DNA of 40,652 nt from Gnetum montanum. Its lineage: Eukaryota; Streptophyta; Gnetopsida; Gnetales; Gnetaceae. The stretch lies in assembly GCA_015680685.1 (NCBI GenBank), contig MNCI01030123.1:463521-504172 (forward strand). Reading direction: 5' to 3'. This document shows, in pieces, positions 22,871 through 33,236 of this stretch. Within the stretch, counting starts at the first letter, position 1; each line of letters starts with the position of its first letter. Under the pieces are notes generated by a model. It was not told where the DNA came from, did no database searches, and saw only the letters and a list, made by a program, of their open reading frames with translations. The translations under genes were made by a program, and so were the position numbers.

Positions 22871-24709
22871 TGAAACACCACAAAATTCTAAGCTTAGCAC
22901 TTCTCCAACAAGAATCGAGCTAAGTCATGATGCTCCCCAGCATGACTGAAGCTTGAGGACCTCATAAAAAGCTTCAAACAGAGTCAAACTAAGCAAGAAA
23001 TGGTTCCCTGGGACCCATAGAAGACTACAATGACATCTAGCATTAAACCTGGTAAATTTTGAGCTCAAAATACTTGGTTTTCACTAAGTATGCATCATGT
23101 ATGCTGGCCTATACATGCCCAGCGTATGGCCCAGCGTGCAGCAACTTTTGGGCCCCAAAAATCAGCTAAAACATGCCATAATTAAGCATCTAGACCCCCC
23201 AGGACCTTCACCAAGGTCCCCAATAGCTCTTAGGCACCTGAAAGTCAAATTTTGGGCTCCAAATGATGGGTTTTCATGCCTGCACATTGGCCTGCACGCC
23301 CAACGTGTACCATCATAGATAGACCAAAACAGACACTCAGAGCATGATTTTCATAGGCAATCAACTCCCAGAGGTAGGGAAACCATCAAGAATCATCTTG
23401 GGCATCCAAAAATCAAGTTTTGACCTTGAAATGGGGCACTTTCATGCCTATACGCTGGCCTGCATGCCCAACATGTACGCCCAGCGTGCAACCCAGCATG
23501 CACCACTTTGAACAAGGTTGATCAAGCATTTTAGGTAAGATTTTAACATGGAGTTAGCCCTCAATGAATGGTTAATGAATCTACAAGTCCACAAGCTCTA
23601 GAAACATCAATTTTAGGCATCAAAGGGGTCATTTTTGGCCCTGCACGCCTAGCATGCATGCCCAGCGTGCAACACAGCGTGCACACTAGTAACATGCCCA
23701 AAACTCAGTCAAAATGAGCCCTTGGACACCCTGGAGAGCCACCAACACTTAGGAAATAAGGACCCAACCCCAGTTTACAAGATTAGGCTCCAAAATTGTA
23801 GTTTGCATGCCCACATTCTGGCCTACACGCCTAGCGTGTACACTTTTGGAGCCTCCTAAAACCTTATCAAATCAAGGTCAAATGAGCCCAAAATCGACAG
23901 GCAGCATCCTCAGGACATCAGGCATCTAGATCCATGATCAAAACTAGCTTCACAATTAAAAATTTGGTCAGAAATTCTTCGTGGTTATCCATACGATGTC
24001 CAGCGTGTGGAGTGTATACGCCCAGCGTGTACATGCTGGCATGGTTCACGCTGTACACTTGTAAAATTTCATTCTTTTGCAATCGGTCAATGCTCCACAT
24101 GTCACCTAATCCAAAATTCTAGCATCCCACAGCCAATCATCTCATCTCAGACCTGAATTTAATGCCCAAACTTGTATAAAAACCTTGATTTTTGACCAGA
24201 TTCGGGTTCAAAAAGGGAGAATCTGGGGCAAAATCACACGGGGATCACTTGAACACCAACCCTGCACGCTGGACTCCTACCCTGCATGCTGGACATCAGA
24301 CTTGGACACTACATTTCCCTGCAACCCAAAACCTGCATCTCCTAGCACCTGTCATCACCCACTGGGGCTAAACGTCTGCCTTGTGATTAATCCACAACTG
24401 TGTTCTGACTGGTGCATGCTGTAATCAGTTTTTTTTTCAATACAAAAAGTTTATACTTTTGCCCAGATTTATTGCGATTTTCTTTGTTTTTGTAGTTTAT
24501 GTTTACATTATTGTATCCATTTACGTTCTGGTTTACATTTATTACGCTGTTTACACATAACCCAGCGTATTACACATTGGCATACATGTGGGGAAATCCT
24601 TGTCAGTTCCAGCTCATCCTCAAGTGAAGGTAGAGTCTTCTATGCTTGTCTGTAGATCTCTTGGTGTTTGTTTCATTCTTGCCTCGCACCGACGATTTCA
24701 GATAGTACA
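22871..24709 (+). repeat. Element C 5' LTR
   Basis: 1839 bases starting TGAAACACC and ending GATAGTACA. It contains repeated CACGCccaGCGTG-type words (for example near 23110, 23480, 23660, 24000) and a TATA box at 24175-24182. It has one copy of the 526-bp module that is doubled in the 3' LTR, and it lacks about 47 bases present near 32565-32611. Confidence 0.9.
24175..24182 (+). promoter_or_regulatory. TATA box of element C LTR
   Basis: TATAAAAA in a block almost identical in the 3' LTR (from 32124). Likely the core promoter; transcription would start about 30 bases downstream. Confidence 0.6.
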
Positions 24710-24714
24710 AAAAA

Positions 24715-24730
24715 TGGTGCTAGAAGGAGG
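24715..24730 (+). other. Element C putative primer binding site
   Basis: TGGTGCTAGAAGGAGG begins five bases after the LTR end. The position and the TGG start fit a primer site. I could not assign the tRNA; the 3' ends of all plant tRNAs should be compared. Confidence 0.45.
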
Positions 24731-24933
24731 ACCTCTCTTTGCTTAGATCTACCCCAACCCAGCATAGATCTCTTCAGATTTGCTATTCCATCTCATAGAG
24801 CTGCTTCCTGCGACCCCAGATCTATAGTCAATTTTCCCAGATCTGCAATCAATCAGTGTAGATCTGACTTCAAATCTTTCAGATCTGCACCCTGTTCAGC
24901 CACATCTATTGCACACCTAGTGTGTATACACTG

Positions 24934-25135
24934 CACACTAAGCCTACACGCTGAGATCTGCACGCTGAGGCCTACATGCTGAGATCTGCACGTTGAGGCT
25001 TGCACGTTGAGATTTGCACGCTGAAGCCTGCACACTGAGATCTACATGCTGAAGCTTGCACGCTGAGGCCTGCACACTGAAGCCTGCACATTGAGGCCTA
25101 CATGCTAAGATCTGCATGCTGAAGCCTGCACGTTG
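24934..25135 (+). repeat. 14-bp minisatellite in the element C leader
   Basis: About 14 units of acgctgagatctgc with small changes. Units often alternate between ...gagatctgc and ...gaggcctac forms, a hint of a 28-bp higher-order unit. It lies in the 5' untranslated leader between the primer site and the gag start at 25270. The cacgctg core also occurs in the LTR. Confidence 0.85.
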
Positions 25136-25269
25136 TCAGGCCAGTCTGTATGCTGTGACTCTTTGGCATACGCTACCAACACTTAGAATTTTCTTCATTC
25201 ATTGTCCAACACTTAACCAAATTTTCACTAGTTTACGCTGTCACATTCAAACATTTAAAACATTTGACA

Positions 25270-27891
25270 ATGGACCTTGTCCAAGCACGCATCACCATGG
25301 AGTCATCTCAGAACTCTAACGCATGCACCTTTGTAATCCTCACACAAGAACAATACAACTTTATCTGTGTGAAGATTCAGGCCAACCTTCCTCTTGACAC
25401 CATAAAACAGGAGGCAAAGTGAAACTTCGAGTGCATATACATGGGAGGTCATGAATTCATCCCCACTGTATATGACATCATCCCCCTTTTTGAGCCTCAC
25501 CATCGACTCATCTCTCAACTCCTTCTAGCAAGGGGCCAAAACACATGACGACCCACTGAGGAGCCCCAAAACCAACATGATATAGATGACTTCGAGGCAC
25601 AATCTGAACCTGAGGATTCATACCACATCCTCAGTCCCCATGCCTACGTGAACCCATCATTCCACCCTTGCATGGGACAGACGATCCCTCACCACATGTC
25701 AATGAGCATGCAAGCACTGGCATTTCGACATGGACTACCCACGTCCACATCCACCCAGTATATGCCACCAGTGCAAACACATGGGGCCACTTTCGTTACA
25801 TTGGCCCCATACATTCAAGGTGTCACTTCACAGTTTGTGGCTAGGCAAGGAACCATACCCCTTGTTCAACAACCCACTCACTTCAAAGTGCTACACCCCA
25901 CAACCACAACTTTGAACGTTGCTCCATAGCAACAAATGACAACCCAACAATCTCCCCAACCAACTAATCTACCTACCACTCAAGAGTGGGCAGAAGCCAA
26001 ACAAATGATGCAAGCATTAGCTGACGAGGTAAAGCACCTCAAAACAACAAACACTGAACAAGTTAAAGTACTGGACTTTTACCATGATGATCCAATTAGC
26101 TCTTTAGTGCCACCATTAGCTTTACCCAAGGGAATCACACTACCCTAGTTAACCAAGTACAATGGGAAGGGGGATCCAAACGCTCACTTGGTAACCTTCT
26201 GATCAGAAACTCTATTGCTTCAAGCTTGGCCCCACGCAATCTTGCGTGTGTTCATTATGTCCTTAATGGGCGTAGCCTTAGACTAGTACTGAGCCCTGTC
26301 ACGTAAGTCCATATCCTCTCTGGAGGATCTATTACGCAAATTCGTTACTAGGTTTAAGTACAACCTAAAGCCTGAAGCAACACTAGACACTTTGATATAG
26401 GTGAAACAAGCACCACTTGAGCCTGTGCAGAAATTCATCCAACGATGGAGTGTAGCCCTTAACAAACTTCATGAGTCCATCCCTAAAAAATATTTGCTTA
26501 CAATTCTGAAGGGAGTCATGAATGACTTCGTTAAGTCAAAACTGTACTACCTAAGTGCTCAAATGTTGAGCCAAGCTTTCACGTAGATCAAGAACAATGA
26601 ACATGCTGCACAAACCAGCAATGATCCCTCCTATGTGGCTTACAAGAACCAACACATTGCCAAACAATAGAAAACAATGAAAAATGTAGCCACAAGCACA
26701 AAAACAACAAACACCAGTACCAACTAGCCTGCAACAACAGGGGCCACCCCAAGGCCCAACTTTCAGCGCAAGGATCACTCTAAGTACACACCATTACCTA
26801 CGCGACCTTTTGAACTACTAGAGCAACTCCTTAAAGTCGGGAAAATCCAATAGAAAAACATAACAGAGAATGCTCGTCACTGACATGATAGGTACTGCAA
26901 GCTACTGAGGAACCCCACCTTAGTAGCACCAAACGAGCCCCTAGTTCCATGACATTTCAAGTTAGACCAATTCTGTCATTACCACCAGATATCCAGTCAC
27001 AATATCGACACCTACTGTGCATTAAAGGATGATCTACAAGCAATGATAGAACGGGGCCAACTGAACGTCAACATCCTAAATCAACCCATCACAGACAATG
27101 CCTCCTATGTCATAAACTCCATTGGCATAGATAGTAAGCCTAAACCTGTGCAGCAACCTTTTGTAATTCATGTGCCTCCCAGCAAGGCAACAATCCCCTC
27201 TGCCTCGATGAGCAAGAGGCCTTCCATTGTCATCAAGGTGATACCTAGAGCACCAACAAAACCTTTCGTGGTCAAAGTAGCACCACCTCATACATCCGCT
27301 AAGATGTTAAACTAGAAGGAAGCGTCATCATCCACTAAGACGTTAAACTGGCACGATGCACCAACGATAACAGTAAAGAAACCTTTCGTTATCAAGGTGC
27401 CACAACAAGCTAGTCAAACACCAAAAACTCCTCCCAGACTACCATTTTTCATAAAGGTGCCACCATTCAATGGCCCCTCACCTACCCAGAGCCCAACCAT
27501 AGGCAATGTCTCAACTTCTTCTCCCTCAAGAGTCAACATTGCCAACAACATGGGTAAGCCTACCAAATGGCAGCAGAAGAGGACAAACGAACAACGAACA
27601 ACATCCATAGCCGAAGTAAAGGCCACACCTAATACATAGAAATCGAACACTGGGGGCCCTACCCCTAATCCCAAACAAACTAGGCCCAAGCCCTCAACCC
27701 ATACAGAGGCAACCAATGTAATGACAAACAACACAGACTTTGTAGCTACACTAGCCCAGGTGAAACAAATGCTCAAACAAAATAATACAACCATGAGGTT
27801 GTATGACGTGGTCATGATATCATCAGCTCATCGTGAAGCCTTAGCGTAAACATTAGCATCCATTCTTGTTACAGAGGACATTCTTGATAAC
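25270..27891 (+). pseudogene. gag: Element C gag (Tat-like), one frame with stops only
   Basis: The start is the ATG at 25270 (MDLVQARITMESS). The frame continues without a frameshift into the protease at 27892. An N-terminal unknown domain (to ~25540) and a Pro/Thr/Gln-rich linker come first. The capsid domain spans about 26140-26600: LTKYNGKGDPNAHLVTF, then a spot at ~26281 where both conserved Trp codons are now TAG and TGA, then EPVQKFIQRWSVALNKL. After PLPTRPFELLEQLLKVGKI (~26795) a Cys/His motif CHYHQISSHNIDTYC (~26973-27017) resembles the zinc-binding element of Tat-type gag. 27151-27465 repeats a (K/R)PFVIKVPP-like motif five times. Stops are mostly TAG where CAG or TGG is expected. 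Confidence 0.8.
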
Positions 27892-28758
27892 ATGGAATCC
27901 ATCCGTGCAACGATTTCACAACACATACCACAAGGATTGGGTTCAAACACCTTAGCCTTCTGTGACGATGTAGTTAAAGTCAACCCCGAACGAGGGGAGG
28001 TCACAATAGCTCCATTGTCAATTAGCATACATGTTGGGAAATGTACCATTCGCAGAGTGCACGTTGATGATGGCACAAAAACAAACATAGTTCTATACTC
28101 CGTCATCGACAAACTAGGCATGGCAGAGGAGATCATGCCAACAGAAACCACGTGTCTAAAATCCTTCAACGGGTCATGTGTCACAGTTAAGGGTAAGATT
28201 AACCTAGCCTTCGTGGCAGGTGAACAATTCTCCACCAGTGTGAAATTCACTATCATAGAAGAGATGCCAAGTTTGAACATGATTCTTGGTAGACCGTGGC
28301 TAGCCCAACAACGAGCCGTTTCCTCACCGATACATCAAGAAATCTACCTTCCATACGAAGGTGGACAAGTCATTATACATGGCGACAACACTCCCTTTCA
28401 AGCTGACCATAACATAGACATGTCACAGGTCTTGAAAGAAGAGCCTCTTGAAGAAACACACACGGTAACAAACGCAACACCTAGAGCTAAAATGCCAAGA
28501 CAAGTGACAACTAACATAGTATTTAGAGCTAAAATGCCCGAACAAGTGGCGAAAACCATAAGTCTCCCAGTGGAGCCTAAGCCTAAAACGCTTCCAAAAC
28601 CACATCCAGTTAGGAGACAACCACACGATCAAAGCACCCCTGATACCAAAAAGAAGTTGAATCTCCACACACTCTTCACATTCTTTTGCGGTGCATATGT
28701 CACGTTCGTTTGTATTGTACTAGCCTACACGTTTTCTCATGGCTCGAAATGGCCTTAA
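27892..28758 (+). pseudogene. Element C aspartic protease domain with C-terminal hydrophobic segment
   Basis: This is the longest stop-free piece (288 residues), in frame with gag. It has the fold order of Tat-type proteases: VHVDDGTKTNIVLYSV (active-site loop, Asp codons at 28066 and 28069, where the usual pattern is Asp-Gly-Gly/Ser), LKSFNGS (~28160), FTIIEEMPSLNMILGRPWLA (28247-28305), then SSPIHQEIYLPYEGGQVIIHGD, a match to the post-protease part of the family. After a Pro/Lys-rich linker with two near-identical RAKMP.QV repeats (~28485, 28530), residues about 256-277 form one hydrophobic stretch (LFTFFCGAYVTFVCIVLAYTF, 28672-28734 approx.) and the frame stops at 28758. In autonomous relatives RT would follow. 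Listed as pseudogene because the upstream gag part has stops. Confidence 0.78.
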
Positions 28759-28891
28759 ACTACCACCTTTTTGCATTTTTTCTTTTTACTTGTGCATTTT
28801 AGTTCATGTTTTCTGCAGTTGCTATATAACATTGTTTTCTCTAGTTGCTTTTGTTTACAGGAACATACAGACGCACACGCATGCATCCACA
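28759..28891. other. Element C 3' non-coding region, first part
   Basis: T-rich. It includes tgcttttgtttacag ending at 28860, which looks like a 3' splice site, but no matching donor was confirmed. Confidence 0.35.
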
Positions 28892-29165
28892 CCGACGGTC
28901 CTGGCATCATGACCTAAAACTGATACCACAGAATAGTCCTGGCATCATGATAGTAAACTGATACCACAGAGCGTCCAGTATGACATTAAACTGTCATAGT
29001 TTGATTCACCAAAGTCTGCTAAGACTATAAACTAGCTTTCCTCTTCATAGTTCGCCATGACTATAAACTAGCATCGCACCGTCCGCTACGACGATAAACT
29101 GACAACGTCCAACGGGTTATGACATAAAACTAACCCACGATAGTCCACTAAGACTATAAACTGGA
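28892..29165 (+). repeat. Array of eight small hairpin units in element C
   Basis: Eight irregularly spaced units follow the pattern GTCC-N(6-11)-GAC-N(1-3)-TAAACT. In most, the two arms pair: 28897-28914 GGTC/GACC; 29013-29026 AGTCT/AGACT; 29047-29064 ATAGT/ACTAT; 29080-29093 CGTC/GACG; 29140-29157 ATAGTC/GACTAT. Three-base arms remain at 28973-28984 and 29107-29123, and the unit at 28935 is weak. The outer base pair differs between units (G-C, A-T, C-G) while pairing is kept. The third unit can also form a 7-bp stem, 28979-28998 (TATGACA/TGTCATA). It lies in the 3' untranslated part of the element RNA. The role is unknown; packaging, dimer or stability signals are possible. Confidence 0.6.
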
Positions 29166-29637
29166 AAGATCATGTTTGACACCACATTCATCTGCTGCTG
29201 TAATTCATGACATTTCTTCATCAATGCTTGCTGCATCGTTCATCACACCAGCTCTGACAACACTATTGCTGCTCATTTTGTTTGCCTTAATTTTCACATG
29301 GTGCCTCCATTTGCATTAGTCACATTCATGTATGAAGTGTTCACTAACTCATTCACTTGTGGTTTTCTTGTCTTCTTGGAGTTGTGTTTGCAGGATGACA
29401 CCCAGTGGTGCTCGTACATGACTACACTTTGTCACAGCAGCAAGGTACCATATTGTTCCTAACACACGTAACCAGGTTAATCAAGCCATTCACTAGTACA
29501 CCCCCATTTCCCATTACATTTCCCATCTATTCCTCCACATACTCTACTCAGCTACACCCCTGATACACCCAATACACCCAAAAATTTGAGCACACTATTG
29601 CACATTGCAACTCTTTTAAGCAATTGCAACACACAAC
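29166..29637. other. Element C 3' non-coding region, middle
   Basis: No gene seen. tgtttgcag ending near 29394 resembles a 3' splice site. Composition is even, with ca-rich stretches near 29520-29580. Confidence 0.35.
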
Positions 29638-29850
29638 ATGGCACTTGAGCATGAGTACAAGATCAAAACAAAGCTCTTCAAAAAAAAAAGAGCAAAAGAG
29701 CAAAGAGAAAAAAAGCCAAAAAGAAACACAAGACCCTTGGCACTTCCCATACAAGCCCCAGGCGGGAAGGCAGTTGTCTTAGAACCAAGTATTCATGTCT
29801 CAAATACTCAAGTAACATCTTATTGCGTGGCTTTGGCTCTCCACCAATAG
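29638..29850 (+). CDS. Small Lys-rich ORF in element C 3' region (doubtful)
   Basis: 70 codons starting MALEHEYKIKTKLFKKKRAK, with a very basic run (KKKRAKEQREKKPKR) followed by a neutral tail. A basic run like this could act as a nuclear localisation or RNA-binding signal, but no domain is recognised, the ORF is short, and it lies 880 bases after the protease stop with no visible means of translation. It may be chance in an A-rich stretch. Confidence 0.2.
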   Translation: MALEHEYKIKTKLFKKKRAKEQREKKPKRNTRPLALPIQAPGGKAVVLEPSIHVSNTQVTSYCVALALHQ

Positions 29851-29985
29851 GTTCCCTTTAACACTAAATAGAGGCCCTGTTCCTCTAACGAATGCAACAC
29901 ACCATCACATGGCTTTGGTTACGCCAACAAGTCCTCTTAAACACTAAACAAGAATTTTGTTTTGCCAAAGAACGTACACCTCATG
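29824..29985. repeat. ~82-bp tandem pair in element C
   Basis: Two diverged copies start near 29824 and 29906 (ggctttgg at 29829 and 29911), each with caacaagt/caataggt, then taacactaaa, then a gttctt/gttttg block. Non-coding. Confidence 0.5.
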
Positions 29986-30266
29986 TCTTGGTTCCAAGTC
30001 TGCTAGACAATGGCTATTGACAAGGATCAACATGACCCGTGTGCACACCAGAGCATCCCCTCCATCATGCACAATCCCTTGATATGTCCCCAATCCCCAC
30101 AATCTCTATTTCCCTATCCAGCTACAAACTTCATTTCCCCCAATCCCATGTACTACATCGTGCGATGACATTTGGCCAAGTGCTAAAGGATAATATTTCT
30201 ACCAAGTTGCTTATGGTGTTTTGTACTTCTTTATCGATGCTTCTCAGGTTGATTCCTCTAAGTGTC

Positions 30267-30282
30267 AACAAAGAGGGGCCAA
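30267..30282 (+). other. Element C polypurine tract
   Basis: AACAAAGAGGGGCCAA directly before the 3' LTR start TGAAACACC at 30283. Position and purine content fit. Confidence 0.65.
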
Positions 30283-32711
30283 TGAAACACCATAAAATTC
30301 TAAGCTTAGCACTTCTCCAACAAGAATCGAGCTAAGTCATGATGCTCACCAGCATGACTGAAGCTTGAGGACCTCATAGAAAGCTTCAAATGGAGTCAAA
30401 CTAAGTAAGAATGGTTCCTTGGGACCCAAAGAAGACTACAGTGACATCTGGCATCAAACCTGAAAAATTTTGAGATTAAAATACTTGGTTTTCACTAAGT
30501 ATGCATCTTGTACACTGTCCTATACATGCCCAGCGTATGGGCTAGCGTGCAGCAACTTTTGGGCCCCAAAAATCAGCCAAAACATGCCAGAATTGAGCGT
30601 TTGGACCCCCCAAGACCTTCACCAAGGTCCCTAGTAGCTCTTAGGCACCTGAAAGTCAAATTTTGGGCTCCAAATGATGGGTTTTCATGCTTGCACATTG
30701 GCCTGCACGCCCAGCGTGCACGCCCAGCCTGCATGCCCAGCGTGTACCATCATAGACAGACCATAGCAGACACTTAGAGCATGATTTTCATAGGCAATAA
30801 ACTCTTAGAGGTAGGAAAACCATCAAGCATCATCCTGGGCTCCCAAAAATGAAGTTTTGACCTTGAAAAGGGTCACTTTCATGCCTGTACGCTGGCCTAC
30901 ACGCCCAGCATGCACCACTTTGAACAAGGTTGATCGGGTATTTTAGGTAATATTTTGACATGGAGTTAGCCCTCAAGGCATGGTAAATGAATCTACAAGT
31001 CCATAGGATCTAGAAACATCAATTTTAGGCATCAGAAGGGTCATTTTTTACCCTGCATGCCCAGCATGCACACTAGAAACATGCCCAAAACTCAGTCAAA
31101 ATGAAGCCAAAATGAGCCCCTGAATGCCCTAGAGAATCAAAAAAACTTAGGCAACAAGGAACCAACCTTAGTGTACAAGATTAGGCTCCAAAATTGTAGT
31201 TTGCATGCCCACACGCTGGCCTGCACGCCCAGCGTGTACACTTTTGGAGCCTCCTAGAACCCTATCAAATCAAGGTCATAGACAGACCATAACAGACACT
31301 TAGAGCATGATTTTCATATGAAATCAACTCCTAGAGGTAGGGAAACCATCAAGAATCATCTTGGGCTCCCAAAAATCAAGTTTTGACCTTGAAAAGGGGC
31401 ACTTTCATGCTTGCACGTTGGCCTGCACGCACAGCATGCACCACTTTGAACAAGGTTGATTAGGCATTTTAGGTAAGATTTTGATGTGGAGTTAGCCTTC
31501 AAGGCATGGTCAATGAATCTACAAGGCCACAAGCTCTAGAAATATCAATTTTAGGCATCAGAAGGGTCATTTTTGGCCCTGCACGCCTAGCGTGCACGTC
31601 CAACATGCAACACATTGTGCACACTAGAAACATGCCCAAAACTCAGTCAAAATGAAGCCAAAATGAGTCCATGGATGCCCTGGAGAACCACCAACACTTA
31701 GTAAATAAGGAACCAACCCCAGTGTACATGATTAGGCTCCAAAATTGTAGTTTGCATGCCCACATTCTGGCCTACACGCCTAGCATGTACACTTTTGGAG
31801 CCTCCTAAAACCTTATCAAATCAAGGTCAAATGAGCCCAAAATCAACAAGCAACATCCTCAGGACATCAGGCATCCAAATCCATGCTCAAAACTAGCTTC
31901 ATAGTTAAAAATTTGGTCAGAAATTCTCCGTGCTTATCCATACGATGTCCAGCGTGTGGAGTGTATACGCCTAGCGTGTACATGCTGGCATGGTTCACGC
32001 TGTACACTTGTAAAATTTCATTCTTTTGCAATCGGTCAATGCTCCACATGTCACCCGATCCAAAATTTTGGCATCCCACAGCCAATCATCCCATCTCAGA
32101 CCCAAATTTAATGCCCAAACTTGTATAAAAACCCTGATTTTTGACCAGATTCAGGTTCGAAAAGGGAGAATCTGGGGCAAAATCACACGGGGATTACTTG
32201 AACACCAACCCTGCATGCTAGACTCCTACCCTGCATGCTGGACATCAGACTTGGACACTGCATTTCCCTGCAACCCAAAACCTATATCTCCTAGCACCTG
32301 TCATCACCCACCGGGGCTAAACGTCTGCCTTGTGATTAATCCACAATTGCGTTCTGATTGGTGCATGTTGTAATCAGTTTTTTTTTCAATACAAAAAAGT
32401 TTACACTTTTGCCTAGATTTATTGCAATTTTCTTTGTTTTTGCAGTTTATGTTTACATTCCAGTTTATATTATTGTATCCATTTATGTTCTGGTTTACGT
32501 TTATTACGCTGTTTACACATAACCCAACGTATTGCACATTGGCATACATGTGGGGAAATCCTTGTTTGATCTGCGTGCGGACCACCCAAGGTACTCTACC
32601 TTCGTCAGTTCCAGCTTGCCCTCAAGTGAAGGTAGAGTCTTCTATGCCTATCTATAGATCTCTCGGTGTTTGTTTCATTCCAGCCTCGCATCAATGATTT
32701 CAGACAGTACA
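30283..32711 (+). repeat. Element C 3' LTR with internal 526-bp duplication
   Basis: 2429 bases, starting TGAAACACC and ending GACAGTACA. It is about 590 bases longer than the 5' LTR because a module is present twice: copies start at catagacagacc, 30751 and 31277 (period 526). The copies differ at many sites, so the duplication is not recent, yet the 5' LTR has it once. Either the 5' LTR lost a copy or the 3' LTR gained one after insertion. Confidence 0.85.
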
Positions 32712-33236
32712 AATGGATAGTTGTAATTGAGACTCAAAAGGGTGCATTATAATAATGGATGTGTCTCTTGAGGTAACCTTTGGGGGTTTGACCTTAGGCA
32801 TTTATACTTGGGTTTAGAGGTTGTTCCAGGCATGGAGTGGCAGAGCTTGGAATGGCAAGTCATGGGTGCTAGGTGAAGTGGGATAGGAAGTGGGCTGGCC
32901 ATTCCTTGTGGCCAGTGATGGGCCTAACCATGGTGGTAATGTAGGATTACCTTTGAGGGACAAATGCTGAAGGAAGAAAACCCTAAGGAATACTCTCAGA
33001 AGCATGATCCAGATACTCCATTCTATATTAATAAAGCATTCTTTTCTTTCTCTTTCTGTACTTTCTTTTTTATTTTCTGTAGGCATACTATCGAATGTTA
33101 CATATATTTTACATTTGCTATATTATCTTATTACATATAATGTCTAATATTATGTATATTTGACATTTTCCAAGACATCTAGGGATGGGATGTTACATTT
33201 GATGCTTTCCATGACATATGGGGATGGGAAGTCATA
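32712..33236. repeat. Right part of the putative solo LTR split by element C
   Basis: It has a TATA-like atttatactt near 32799, an aataaag poly(A)-like signal near 33030, and ends GGGGATGGGAAGTCATA. The last ~50 bases are a diverged doublet (gggatgggatgttaca at 33182-33197 and ggggatgggaagtcata), so the true LTR end may be 33197 or 33236. Confidence 0.45.

Larger units (their letters stand above)
22871..32711 (+). mobile_element. Element C: Tat-like Ty3/gypsy element with gag-protease only
   Basis: 9841 bases with LTRs at 22871-24709 and 30283-32711, a plus-strand interior with a 14-bp minisatellite leader, one long gag-protease frame (25270-28758), a 1.5-kb non-coding 3' region and a polypurine tract. 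No RT, RNase H or integrase was found, so it is probably non-autonomous. LTRs differ by about 16 of 310 bases around the TATA box, so it is younger than B. The flanking five bases (aaaga and aatgg) agree at only three positions, so the target-site duplication is weak; a decayed duplication or an LTR end a few bases off are both possible. Confidence 0.85.

Noticed and set aside
23097-23318. Open frames repeated at 23097 and 30508 (MYAGLYMPSVWPSV and MYTVLYMPSVWASV)
   Set aside because: Both lie at the same place in the two LTRs of element C. Their likeness comes from the LTR repeat and not from a protein under selection.
24934-25135. CRISPR-like array
   Set aside because: Units are 14 bp, contiguous and without spacers, in plant nuclear DNA. 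It is a minisatellite.
27414-28280. Long minus-strand open frames (133 and 150 codons)
   Set aside because: They lie opposite the gag-protease frame of element C, which has clear domains; they are shadows.
28849-28861. 3' splice-site-like tttgtttacag, and another near 29394
   Set aside because: No convincing donor or branch site pairs with them, so spliced element RNA is not claimed, although some relatives of Tat elements have introns.
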